Shown piece after piece: positions 9,262-18,395 of a stretch of 64,000 nt of DNA; within the stretch, counting starts at the first letter, position 1, and each line of letters opens with the position of its first letter. Under the pieces are notes generated by a model. That model ran no database searches. It was given only the letters and a program-made list of their open reading frames with translations, and had not been told where the DNA came from. The translations under genes and the position numbers were made by a program. The stretch lies in NCBI GenBank assembly GCA_021405325.1, contig QWII01000037.1, positions 62,001 to 126,000 of the forward strand, written 5' to 3'. The DNA comes from Caldilinea sp. CFX5. Its GTDB lineage: Bacteria; Chloroflexota; Anaerolineae; Caldilineales; Caldilineaceae.

Positions 9262-9420
9262 AGAAGTTCGACTGTTGGCATATCTATTGTTCACAGAGAA
9301 GCACAGAGGCGGCGCAGCGTTTCACAGAGAGTTTTTTGAGCATTTTCTCTGTGAAGCTCTGCGAAAGCTTTGCGATCTCTGCGAACTGAATCGTTACCTT
9401 TTGCCAACAGTCGAACTTCT
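9262..9420. repeat. Large nested palindrome between glycosyltransferase and chorismate mutase genes
   Basis: Outer arms 9262-9280 and 9402-9420 are perfect 19 bp inverted repeats. Inside, TTCACAGAGA words recur in both orientations (9290-9345 against 9340-9390). The outer right arm touches the stop codon of the gene at 9419. Confidence 0.8.
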
Positions 9421-9724
9421 ACCCCTTTTGCGCGTCGTGGACTAACTTCATCTCTTCTTCGATAAAGTGACCAATCAACAGGCGATACATCTCTTCGACC
9501 ACGTCAGGATTCAGCCCCGCTTCTTCCGCCCAAAGCCGGCGCGACCGCAACACCGCCTGATAGCGCTCGGTCGCGCGCACCTCCTCCGCATTCTTTTTAA
9601 AGCGGGTCACCGCCTTGACATAATGAAAGCGCTGCCCCAGCGCCGTAATAATGGTGCGGTCCAACTCATCAATGCCCTGGCGCACTTCCTCAATTGTTGC
9701 ACAAGCTTCGGGTGGTATCATCAT
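9419..9724 (-). CDS. Chorismate mutase type II / isochorismate lyase-like protein
   Basis: About 101 residues, all helical. The sequence IPPEACATIEEVRQGIDELD, then ALGQRFHYVKAVTRFK and a late RLLIGHFIEEEM follow the AroQ/PchB pattern more like isochorismate-pyruvate lyases than bifunctional mutases. Arg and Lys residues expected in the active site are present (R41-like, K-AVTRFK). It may convert chorismate to prephenate, or lyse isochorismate. The start at 9724 gives MMIPPEAC; an extra 9 codons upstream are possible. No other aromatic pathway gene is near. Confidence 0.78.
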   Translation of the reverse strand: MMIPPEACATIEEVRQGIDELDRTIITALGQRFHYVKAVTRFKKNAEEVRATERYQAVLRSRRLWAEEAGLNPDVVEEMYRLLIGHFIEEEMKLVHDAQKG

Positions 9725-10067
9725 CCAGCATCTCACAGATTTATGACCCATTGTCAGTAGACTGCAACGCCGCCGCGATCGCAGTAACCTGACTCTGGAC
9801 TACGCGACTGGGTTCCCTCTGGGACCGACTGCGGACTACTGATTGTTTGATTTGAATGCCCCAATCCTACCGCAAGCGGGTCATCTCCGCAAACAGACAA
9901 TCAACTGCGCCGCAACTGCGGCACAACAAGCGTTGCATAGAGTAGGTCTATCAAGCGTTTATCCATCGTCGCTACCAAGCTAACGGGCGTAGCATAGCCA
10001 ATTTTTCACCTAACAAATCAGCGCCCGCTCGGCATTGTATTATGAAGTATTCTGAAATGGAGTTTCC
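9725..10067. other. Intergenic region, about 340 bp, divergent promoters
   Basis: Lies between two divergent genes and so must hold both promoters. It contains repeat words: GGACTACGCGACT and GCGGACTACTG flank GGGTTCCCTCTGGGAC (9810-9825). That last 16-mer recurs in the MalT-like gene at 51903. No gene is seen. Confidence 0.55.
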
Positions 10068-11159
10068 ATGTACTCATTTGACATGACACCAGAACAGAAG
10101 ATGCTGGTCGAAACCGTTCATCGCTTTGCCGAAAAGGAGGTGCGCCCCCGCTTTCGTGAAGCCGAAGAACAGCACGCCGTTCCGGCCAAACTAGTGCAGA
10201 CCGGCTGGGAGTTGGGCTTACTCCCCGGCAGCATCGAACCGGCTTATGGCGGCTTTGGCGAATATTCGGCTTTGACCAGCGCCCTCTACCTCGAAGAACT
10301 AGGCTGGGGCGATGTGGGCATTTCGCTCCATCTGCTCACCCCCAACCTCTTTGCGCTGCCGATTGCCCTCTGGGGGACGCCGCAACAGAAAGCCGACTAC
10401 TTGCCCCCATTCTGCAATGAACACTTTGCCCGCGCCACCGCCGCCTTGATCGAGCCGGTCTATCAATTTGACCCTGCCGATCTGGCAACAACTGCCGTCA
10501 AAGAAGGGGACAGCTATCTGATCAACGGGCAAAAAACCTATGTTCCCCTGGCAGCGGAAGCTGAACAATTTCTGGTCTACGCCAAAGAAAATGGCACCAC
10601 CCAAGCTTTCATTGTGCCGCCAGCCACGCCCGGCATCACCGTCGGTGAACGGGCCATGTTGATGGGCGTCAAAGCCTTTGGCGTCTACCCGGTCACCTTT
10701 AGCCAGGTGCGCGTGCCCGCCGCCAATCGCCTGGGGGGCGCCAAAGGGCTTCGGTTCAGCCGTTTCCTGACCGTGAGCCGCATCGCCCTGGCCGCCCTGG
10801 CCGTCGGTCAGGCGCGCGCAGCCTATGAGTATGCGCTGGCCTATGCCAAAGAACGCACCGCCTTTGGTGAACCGATTGCCTACCGCCAGAGCATCGCCTT
10901 TATGCTCGCCAACATGCGCATCGAAATCGAAGCCACCCGTCTGCTGGTCTGGGAAGCCGCCTACCGCTATGACAGCAAACAAGACGCCAGCAAAGCCGCC
11001 TCCCTCGCCAAACAGTACGCCGACAAGATGGTGCTGGAAGTGACCGACAACGCCGTCCAGGTGCTTGGCGGCCACGGCTATGTGCGCGACCACCCGGTCG
11101 AACTCTGGCTGCGCAATGGGCGCGGTTTTGCCATGTGGGATGGGATGTTGGTCGCGTAG
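10068..11159 (+). CDS. Acyl-CoA dehydrogenase family protein, shortened C-terminus
   Basis: 363 residues, somewhat short for the family (about 380). N-terminal helical domain (FDMTPEQKMLVETVHRFAEKEV), middle beta domain, and C-terminal helices with YALAYAKERTAFGEPIAYRQ and VQVLGGHGYVRDHPVELWLRN. Where most members have the catalytic glutamate in YEGT this one reads AMWDGMLVA and stops, with Asp in the likely equivalent place. The last two codons and the stop fall inside a palindrome. It sits directly before a second, complete acyl-CoA dehydrogenase. The two may form a heteromeric enzyme in which this is the non-standard subunit (inference). Confidence 0.87.
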   Translation: MYSFDMTPEQKMLVETVHRFAEKEVRPRFREAEEQHAVPAKLVQTGWELGLLPGSIEPAYGGFGEYSALTSALYLEELGWGDVGISLHLLTPNLFALPIALWGTPQQKADYLPPFCNEHFARATAALIEPVYQFDPADLATTAVKEGDSYLINGQKTYVPLAAEAEQFLVYAKENGTTQAFIVPPATPGITVGERAMLMGVKAFGVYPVTFSQVRVPAANRLGGAKGLRFSRFLTVSRIALAALAVGQARAAYEYALAYAKERTAFGEPIAYRQSIAFMLANMRIEIEATRLLVWEAAYRYDSKQDASKAASLAKQYADKMVLEVTDNAVQVLGGHGYVRDHPVELWLRNGRGFAMWDGMLVA

Positions 11160-11298
11160 TCGCGTAGTCGTTTGGTCGCGTGGTCGTGAAGTCGCGTAGT
11201 CGTTTGGTCGCGTAGTCTGGCGCGTCTCGTCAACTTCAGCTTACGCGACTTCACGACCACGCGACTACGCGACCAAACGACTTCACGACTACGCGACC
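11150..11298. repeat. Long palindrome built of GTCGCGTAGTCG words
   Basis: The left half (about 11150-11200) and right half (about 11244-11298) are inverted copies differing by small indels. Both are made of repeated GTCGCGTAGTCG, GTTTGGTCGCG and GTCGTGAAGTCGCG units. It carries the stop of the upstream dehydrogenase and separates it from the next gene. Confidence 0.8.
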
Positions 11299-11325
11299 TT
11301 GCTAACTTACTTAACGGAGTAAATT

Positions 11326-12627
<1,302 letters not shown>

Positions 12628-12633
12628 CCTGAC

Positions 12634-12755
12634 AAGGTGACAAGGTGACAGGGTGACAAGGTGACGTAGGGTAGCAAGGGTGGTTGGGACGCAGAGCGTC
12701 GTAATCAGCATTCACCTCTTCACCCCTTCACCTTGTCACCCTGTCACCAAAGGCA
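12634..12755. repeat. Palindrome of GTGACAAGGTGA words at convergent gene ends
   Basis: Tandem GTGACAAGG/GTGACAGGG units at 12634-12665 are answered by CACCTTGTCACCCTGTCACC at 12729-12748. The stop and the last residues (VTG) of the minus-strand GNAT gene are encoded by the right arm. The same words build the elements at 39352 and 48364. Confidence 0.75.
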
Positions 12756-13212
12756 GCACATAATGCACCTGCCGCGCCACTTCTTGGAAGCCGCAACTGG
12801 GGTAGAGATATTGACCGATAGGGTTGTGGGCCAGGGTTTCGATGCGCAGGTGTGCCATGCCTTGTTCTCTGGCATAGGCGATGGCGGTTTCGATCAATTG
12901 GCGACCAATGCCGGCGCCGCGATAGCCCGGTAGGACGCCGAGATTGGGAATGCCGCCGACTTTGGTCTCTGGATCAATGCGCGTGGTGATGTAGCCGATC
13001 ACCTGTTCATCGATTTCGGCAACAAAGATGCCGTCGGCATTGGCGGCGATGTCGTTATCGATGTGGCGGACTTTGCGAAAGCGCCAATCCTTGCCGTCGA
13101 TCAGGCCATAGCGTTCTTCCATGGCGTGGTCGATGGCGACGCCTTCAAAACAGATGGCGGTGATAGTTTTGATGATCTCGCGATCACCCTCGCGAAATTT
13201 GCGGATTAGCAT
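12736..13212 (-). CDS. GNAT-family N-acetyltransferase
   Basis: 158 residues from ATG 13212, which has AGGTGA seven bases upstream. The acetyl-CoA binding motif A is clear (LGVLPGYRGAGIGRQLIETA), with a preceding beta strand EVIGYITTRID-like segment and a terminal CGFQEVARQVHYVLPL. The substrate is unknown; the family acetylates amines of small molecules or protein N-termini. It is convergent with the acyl-CoA dehydrogenase, and the two gene ends share a palindrome that codes for the last three residues here. Confidence 0.9.
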   Translation of the reverse strand: MLIRKFREGDREIIKTITAICFEGVAIDHAMEERYGLIDGKDWRFRKVRHIDNDIAANADGIFVAEIDEQVIGYITTRIDPETKVGGIPNLGVLPGYRGAGIGRQLIETAIAYAREQGMAHLRIETLAHNPIGQYLYPSCGFQEVARQVHYVLPLVTG

Positions 13213-13233
13213 AGGCAATTCACCTGTTGCTTC

Positions 13234-13376
13234 TTCAAAGATTATGCAGATTAACTACAAAGGTAACTACTCAGCTCTTAGCCAGTCCGTGACTGGCGGC
13301 CCATCGCCAGTCACGGACTGGCTAAGAGCGGGCTGAGTAGTTACCTACAAAGAAAGTAATCTGCGCAATCTTTGAA
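13234..13376. repeat. Triple-nested palindrome with GTCCGTGAC core
   Basis: Three stems are nested: outer TTCAAAGATT/AATCTTTGAA plus GCAGATTA/TAATCTGC, middle AGGTAACTACTCAGC and its perfect complement, and inner CTCTTAGCCAGTCCGTGA with its complement. The inner stem is shared with the element at 14944, and the outer words with 7912. Confidence 0.85.
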
Positions 13377-13392
13377 CGACAAAAATAACTTG

Positions 13393-13487
13393 TTGGCTCA
13401 TCTACAGAAAGTGTGAGGTTTCGACCCGCCACACCTGTCAGGTTTCCAAAACCTGACAGGTGTTCACACTTTCCGTAGATGAGCCAA
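13393..13487. repeat. Nested palindrome, copy 1 of an exact 92 bp duplicate
   Basis: Outer arms of 24 bp (one G-T mismatch) enclose a second stem CACCTGTCAGGTTT and its complement. Bases 13396-13487 are identical to 57873-57964. The inner stem is shared with the element at 42799. Confidence 0.9.
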
Positions 13488-13493
13488 CTTGCT

Positions 13494-14912
13494 TTACGGA
13501 AACCACTGCGGTCGCTGGCCGGGGCTGGTGACTTGCCAGGTACGGCCACTCTCTACCGCCATAATCCAAACCGAAAGTGTAATATCCGGCCCTTTGAGCG
13601 GCAATTTGTGAAAAAGCAGATAGCGACCATCAGGCGACCAAAGGGGCTGACCAAAATCGAAGGCCGGGTCGGCGGTGAGCGCCCTGGCGTCGCGACCATC
13701 TTGCCGCATGAGCCAGAGTTGTTTGCCGGGGGTGGCGCCGGGGCCGGTAAATTCCTTGCGCCGGAAAGCCAGCCACTCGCCATCGGGCGACCAGGCCGGC
13801 GAACCATCTTCCACCAGTGCTTGGGCGCCGCTCAGGTTGGTTTCGCTTTGCGTCACCGGATCGACCAGGCGCAAGTGGGTCACATAGTTGCCATTGACTG
13901 TTTCGGCGACGCCGATCACGACTTCAGTGCGTAGCGGATGCCAGACCGCCGCCTCACCGCTGGTGGATGGATAAAATTGTTCGGCGTTGGTTTGTAGGTT
14001 ATAGACGCCCACGCCACCCAGATCCGGCGAAACGTAGCTCAACCATTGGCTGTCGGCCGACCAGCGCGGCTCAAAGGCCAGCTTCTGATCATCGGCAAAG
14101 GCCGGAAACGATTCACCACTCGCCACATCCAGCAGCCACAACCGGGGCGGACTGAGCGCCGGCGCCGAGAATTGAGTGGCATTGCGCCGACTAAAGGCCA
14201 GCACCTGTCCATCAGCCGACCAGGCGACGCTGCTACAAACCGCATTGGGGCAGGCCAGCAGGAGCGCAGGCATCTGCTCTCCAGGACTGATCCGCCAGAG
14301 GTCGCTCGTGCCATCTTCTTTTAGTGCCGAAAAGACGATCTGACTGCCATCCGGCGCCACGGCAAATTCCCAGAGACTGGTATTCAGTTGCGTTAGTTGC
14401 AAGGGGGGTGTCGTAACGATTTCGGTTGTCTCTAATTGCGCCGGCGCCAGAAAAAGCTGTTCTTTACCCGCCTCATCAAGCGTTGAATAGGCAACTTGGA
14501 CGCCGCCGGTGCGGAAGCGCCAGCGTTGGGCTGCCCGTAATTCGCCTCCCAAATGACCCAACAGCCCCGGATTGAGCGTTACCTGATAGTCGGTATCAGG
14601 TTGCAAAGGCGCCGTCGGCACAAAGGTCAAGGTATGATTATCAACCTGCACCGTGCCGGCCAGGGGTGGGATCAAGAAGATGACATCCTTGGTCGTCGGT
14701 GGGTCCAACGGCTGGTCGAAGCGAATCTGCACATGGGTGCGCGTCGAGACGTTTACGGCATCGGGAGCGGGCGTCATCGCCACGATTTGTAACTGAATCT
14801 GGTCGCCGCGCCAGATCACCAGCCCGATCAAGGCGATGATGACAAGCATCGTCAGACCGACGGTGCGGTCAAAATGGCTTAGGGATGTGAGTTTTAGTGA
14901 ATTGGTGGCCAT
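13494..14912 (-). CDS. Membrane-anchored protein with bacterial Ig-like domain and TolB-like beta-propeller
   Basis: 472 residues. A single membrane anchor near 18-35 (VGLTMLVIIALIGLVIW) is followed by an SbsA-type Ig-like (Big_5) domain, recognisable by ATP-free but typical phrases such as MTPAPDAVNVSTRTHVQIRFDQPLD, DNHTLTFVPTAPLQPDTDY and WRFRT. Then come WD40-like/PD40 blades, each with a W-S-x-D-G-x-x-L-x-F motif (for example PAWSPDGEWLAFRRK, PLWSPDGRYLLFHK). The family is extracytoplasmic, and many members scaffold or bind peptidoglycan or protein partners. No enzymatic domain is visible. Gene ends lie between two palindromes. Confidence 0.85.
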   Translation of the reverse strand: MATNSLKLTSLSHFDRTVGLTMLVIIALIGLVIWRGDQIQLQIVAMTPAPDAVNVSTRTHVQIRFDQPLDPPTTKDVIFLIPPLAGTVQVDNHTLTFVPTAPLQPDTDYQVTLNPGLLGHLGGELRAAQRWRFRTGGVQVAYSTLDEAGKEQLFLAPAQLETTEIVTTPPLQLTQLNTSLWEFAVAPDGSQIVFSALKEDGTSDLWRISPGEQMPALLLACPNAVCSSVAWSADGQVLAFSRRNATQFSAPALSPPRLWLLDVASGESFPAFADDQKLAFEPRWSADSQWLSYVSPDLGGVGVYNLQTNAEQFYPSTSGEAAVWHPLRTEVVIGVAETVNGNYVTHLRLVDPVTQSETNLSGAQALVEDGSPAWSPDGEWLAFRRKEFTGPGATPGKQLWLMRQDGRDARALTADPAFDFGQPLWSPDGRYLLFHKLPLKGPDITLSVWIMAVESGRTWQVTSPGQRPQWFP

Positions 14913-14943
14913 AGTGGTTGGCAGAATTTAGGGAATACGGAAT

Positions 14944-15004
14944 CCGCTCTTAGCCAGTCCGTGAGTGGTGGCCTAGTCGCCAGTCATGGACTGGCTAAGA
15001 GCGG
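14944..15004. repeat. Palindrome with CTCTTAGCCAGTCCGTGA word
   Basis: Inverted arms begin CCGCTCTTAGCCAGTCC at 14944 and end with its complement at 15004, with an imperfect centre. It matches the inner stem of 13234-13376, about 1.6 kb away. Confidence 0.8.
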
Positions 15005-15009
15005 AAGCT

Positions 15010-15885
15010 TTATGGATACAAATAGGGTTGACTCGGCACATCAATCTTGCTAACCTGTTGCGCCACGACAATCGGCAGCTTCCAACGCTCTTGCGTGCTG
15101 CTGACAAAGCTGCCCGTCACCTCAACCCAAGTGTCGTTGGTCAACTCTCGACTTTCCGGCGATTGGATCAGCAAGCCAACCACAGCGGCGTCAGCCACAC
15201 AGCAACTGACCGTAAAGCGAATGAGCATAAAGGTATCGGCGCCATATTTCTCATCTTTGAAGACAAAGCCGCTCACTTTGACCGGTTGACCGGCCAGCGC
15301 CGTGTTGGCATCGGGCAGGCGCCGGAATTCCCGCCACCAGTCGAGGATATTCTTGTCAGTAGGCGCCTTTTCCCGTTGTTTGACAATGGCGCTGGGCGCC
15401 GTCACACTGGGGCTGGTGTTGCTCAGTTGCAGATCCATATCACGATTGGCTAACGCGGCTGAACCGAGCGGTTGCGCCGGCGTCAATAGGCCCAGAATCA
15501 CGGGCAGCGCCACCAGAAACGCGCCGCCCCACGTTAACCCATGACTGTGGCCGTGACCGGCATGATCATGGTGGTGGTCATGGGGATGAACATGCTCATG
15601 TGTAGGGTCGTGATCATGATCGTGATCATGATCGTGATCATGGTCGCGATCATGATCACGATCATCATGGTGATGCTCATGCGTCGTCTGCGCTGGCTTG
15701 GGGTCGCTGTAGCGATAGCTTAAGCCCACTATCAGCAACCCCACCACGGCCAGCACCGTAAAGCCCATAAAGCGTTCGTTGATATAGTAGTAGAGCGTGC
15801 CGCTGACCAGATGGCTGTAGAAGAACAAGCCCAATGCAATCAGAAGCAACGCCTTTATTGTATTCTGTAAACGGACAGAACGCAT
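15010..15885 (-). CDS. TIGR03943-type permease partner protein with His/Asp-rich metal-binding loop
   Basis: About 291 residues from ATG 15885, chosen because GGAGGTGA lies just upstream and the longer frame is palindrome sequence. Two membrane segments, then a histidine/aspartate-rich tract (about residues 69-115, units of HDHD encoded by GATCATGATCGT repeats), a third hydrophobic segment, and a soluble C-terminal domain with VSCCVADAAVVGLLIQ. TIGR03943 proteins pair with YraQ-type permeases, as here with the gene immediately upstream, and are suspected zinc or cobalt handling systems (family context). The repeat tract is likely to bind divalent metal. Confidence 0.87.
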   Translation of the reverse strand: MRSVRLQNTIKALLLIALGLFFYSHLVSGTLYYYINERFMGFTVLAVVGLLIVGLSYRYSDPKPAQTTHEHHHDDRDHDRDHDHDHDHDHDHDPTHEHVHPHDHHHDHAGHGHSHGLTWGGAFLVALPVILGLLTPAQPLGSAALANRDMDLQLSNTSPSVTAPSAIVKQREKAPTDKNILDWWREFRRLPDANTALAGQPVKVSGFVFKDEKYGADTFMLIRFTVSCCVADAAVVGLLIQSPESRELTNDTWVEVTGSFVSSTQERWKLPIVVAQQVSKIDVPSQPYLYP

Positions 15886-15906
15886 TGGTTCACCTCCAGT
15901 GGTTGG

Positions 15907-15994
15907 GTAGTTGGTTCGCCTGCCCGGTGGTTTCGACAAGCTCAACCACCGTTGGTTGAGCCTGTCGAAACCACCGGGCGAACCAACCAACTAT
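15907..15994. repeat. Palindrome with TTTCGACAAGCTCAACCA core, between permease genes
   Basis: Arms 15907-15948 and 15952-15994 are inverted copies with small differences. The innermost sequence is GGTTTCGACAAGCTCAACC facing GGTTGAGCCTGTCGAAACC. The stop codon of the YraQ-like gene (15991-15993) is in the right arm. Confidence 0.85.
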
Positions 15995-17070
15995 CCGCCA
16001 ACATTCAAATTCCAAAAGATCCCGATCAGCAGCGTCAGCAGGAACGGTAGGACAATCAGATAGAGCACCACGCGCCGCTGGAAGATGCCCAGGAACATGA
16101 GTGAACTCTTGATGTCCACCATGGGGCCGAAGGTGAGGAAGCTGATGATGCTGCCGGTGCTAAAGACGCCGCTAAAGGCCAGGGCCAAAAAGGCATCGAC
16201 CGTGGAGCAGACGGAAAGCACAAAGGCCAGCGCCTGCATTGCCAACACCGAAAGCACCGGCCCTTGCCCAACCGCCAGCAAGGTGGTTTGCGGCACCAAC
16301 GTTTGCATTGACGCCGCCAAAATCGTGCCGATGATCAAATAGCGCGCCATGTCCAGAAAATCATCGCCTGCTGTCATGAGGGCGTTTTGAATGCGGGCGC
16401 CCAAGCGCTGGTTGGGTGCGACCGGGTGGTGATGGTGGTCATGATACTGCACCCCCGGCAGCAACACTTCGCGCGGCTGCGCCAGGTGAAAGAGCAGACC
16501 GACAATGGCCGCCACCAAAAAGCTAAAAGCGATGCGCCCCCATAGCACCGGTCCCCAGCCAAAGGCGGCGTAGGTGCTGATCATCACCACTGGGTTGACC
16601 ACCGGCGCCGCCAACAGAAAGGCAATGCCGATGGACATGGGCAGCCCCTTTTCATAAAGTCGGCGCGTCACCGGCACCACGCCACATTCACAGACGGGGA
16701 AGAGTAAGCCCAGCGCCGCTCCTGACACCGCTGCCGGTAAGGCCCGCCGCGGCAAAAAGCGCGCCAATAGATCGTGGTCAACAAAGACGGCAATAAAGCC
16801 GGAGACCAACGAGCCGACCAGCAGAAAGGGCGCCGCTTCAATAAAGATGCCCAGAAAGATGGTGACAAAGGTCTGGAAGCGTTGCGCCAGAAAGATGCGT
16901 CCCCCGCCGGTTGTCAGCACATCGCCAAAGATGGCGCCCAACACCAGCAGGAGCAACCCGCCCATTAAAAGCCAGCGCAGCCAACGATTGGTCGCCCCCA
17001 TCGCTTTCGTCGGCGACGAAAGGGTTGTCTGTTCGGGGAAGTAGGTTTCTGTGGATTTGTTTGTGATCAT
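15991..17070 (-). CDS. YraQ/DUF318-family permease
   Basis: 359 residues, about eight membrane segments. The family signature [22 protein letters not shown], with its paired cysteines, lies near residue 120, and a second hallmark [17 protein letters not shown] follows. A cytosolic histidine cluster ([10 protein letters not shown]) lies mid-protein. The second half repeats the fold ([23 protein letters not shown]). It is first in a two-gene operon with the TIGR03943 protein, a standard pairing. The transported substrate is not established; metal or organoarsenical export has been proposed for relatives. Confidence 0.9.
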   Translation of the reverse strand: MITNKSTETYFPEQTTLSSPTKAMGATNRWLRWLLMGGLLLLVLGAIFGDVLTTGGGRIFLAQRFQTFVTIFLGIFIEAAPFLLVGSLVSGFIAVFVDHDLLARFLPRRALPAAVSGAALGLLFPVCECGVVPVTRRLYEKGLPMSIGIAFLLAAPVVNPVVMISTYAAFGWGPVLWGRIAFSFLVAAIVGLLFHLAQPREVLLPGVQYHDHHHHPVAPNQRLGARIQNALMTAGDDFLDMARYLIIGTILAASMQTLVPQTTLLAVGQGPVLSVLAMQALAFVLSVCSTVDAFLALAFSGVFSTGSIISFLTFGPMVDIKSSLMFLGIFQRRVVLYLIVLPFLLTLLIGIFWNLNVGG

Positions 17071-17299
17071 GTTGTCTTAAAACCCAGAGCAAGCGATTGT
17101 GATGCTTGTATGTTTATGCCGAGAGTGTACACCGAATCAGGCAGATTGCCAAGAACGCGGCTCAAAAATGCGACTAGCGTGTATCTGCTTCTTGTATCTT
17201 GTCACAATGTGAAGCGATCAATTGTATGCCAAGATCTGACAGGCATCGCATTACCTAACTTCAACCTGCTTTGGGTCAAGATGAAGGAGAAAGCACTGC

Positions 17300-18307
17300 A
17301 TGAAGCGCCTCAAATCCAAAAGCGGAGGCTTTGTTGTCATTGGCGGTCTGGGGTTGTTCTTGCTCAGCGGCTGCGCCAACGCCCCTTCGATCCTTGACCC
17401 GCAAGGGCCGGCGGCGGCGCGCATTGCCGATCTCTGGTGGTTGCTCTTCTGGATGGCAATGGCGGTGTTAGTCTTTGTCTTCGCCTTCCTGGCCCTGGCG
17501 CTCTTCCGCCGGCGTCCGGCGGCGATCGATCCGCAACGGGCGCAGCGGACCGGCACACGAGTGATTATTCTGGCCGGCGTCGTCATGCCGGCGATCATTC
17601 TGGCCGTGGTCTATGCTGCCACCCTCTGGACCCTCCGGGCGCTGGCGACGCCGGCCATCCCCGAAGGCTTGACTGTCCATATCATCGGTCGGCTCTGGTG
17701 GTGGGAAGTGCAATACCCGGAGCAGCAATTTGTCACCGCCAACGAGATTCACATCCCCGTAGGTCAACCGGTGCGCATTGTCCTCAGTTCACCCAATGTG
17801 ATTCACAGCTTCTGGGTGCCGGAACTGCACGGTAAGATGGATCTGGTGCCGGGCGAGGTCAACAGCATGTGGATTCAGGCTGATCAGCCCGGCGTCTATT
17901 GGGGTGAGTGTGCCGAATTTTGCGGCACCCAACATGCCAAAATGAATTTCCTCATTGTTGCCCAACCCCAAGCCGAGTATCAAGCCTGGCTGGAACTCCA
18001 GCAGCAACCGGCGGCCACGCCGACCGACACCCTGGCCTACCAGGGGCAGCAGGTCTTCTTACGCGCCAACTGTCTCTACTGCCATGCCATTCGCGGCACT
18101 GACGCCACCGGCAACCTGGGGCCGGATCTCACCCACCTCGCCAGCCGGCGCACACTGGGCGCAGCGATTCAAGCGAACACTTTGGGTAACCTGGGCGGCT
18201 GGATCGTTGGCCCGCAACATATCAAACCCGGCAACCTCATGCCCCCCTCTGACCTGACCAGCACCGAGTTACAGGCGCTATTAGCCTACCTGGCGACATT
18301 AAAATAA
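17300..18307 (+). CDS. coxB: Cytochrome c oxidase subunit II with C-terminal heme c domain (caa3 type), lipoprotein
   Basis: 335 residues. Lipobox LLSGC near 25 gives a lipidated N-terminus. Two membrane helices follow, then a cupredoxin domain with the CuA ligands: a His in VIHSFWVPELHGKMD and the CAEFCGTQHAKM motif (Cys204, Glu206, Cys208, His212, Met215). A fused cytochrome c domain has CLYCH at 258-262 and a late Met (KPGNLMPPSDL). It accepts electrons outside the membrane and passes them via CuA to subunit I. ATG 17300 follows GAAGGAG. The next gene is the fused subunit I-III. Strong call. Confidence 0.97.
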   Translation: MKRLKSKSGGFVVIGGLGLFLLSGCANAPSILDPQGPAAARIADLWWLLFWMAMAVLVFVFAFLALALFRRRPAAIDPQRAQRTGTRVIILAGVVMPAIILAVVYAATLWTLRALATPAIPEGLTVHIIGRLWWWEVQYPEQQFVTANEIHIPVGQPVRIVLSSPNVIHSFWVPELHGKMDLVPGEVNSMWIQADQPGVYWGECAEFCGTQHAKMNFLIVAQPQAEYQAWLELQQQPAATPTDTLAYQGQQVFLRANCLYCHAIRGTDATGNLGPDLTHLASRRTLGAAIQANTLGNLGGWIVGPQHIKPGNLMPPSDLTSTELQALLAYLATLK

Positions 18308-18313
18308 GTAGTT

Positions 18314-18372
18314 GGTGCGTTGGGTGGTGCGTTGGTTTCGACAAGCTCAACCAACGCACCACCCAACGCACC
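18314..18372. repeat. Perfect 24 bp stem with TCGACAAGCTC loop
   Basis: Arms 18314-18337 and 18349-18372 match perfectly, made of GGTGCGTTGG words. The 11-base loop TCGACAAGCTC is the exact complement of the loop in the element at 48364. It separates coxB from the subunit I-III gene and may set their expression ratio. Confidence 0.88.
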
Positions 18373-18395
18373 AATCACCAACACGGAGGAACAGA

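Noticed and set aside
15600..15670. GATCATGATCGT tandem as a possible operator related to GATCGC
   Set aside because: It is explained by His-Asp codons in a metal-binding loop, has no GATCGC-N6 spacing and no -10 box.
18312..18395. N-terminal extension of the oxidase subunit I-III frame
   Set aside because: The codons derive from the palindrome between genes; ATG 18396 has a GGAGG site and fits the family start.
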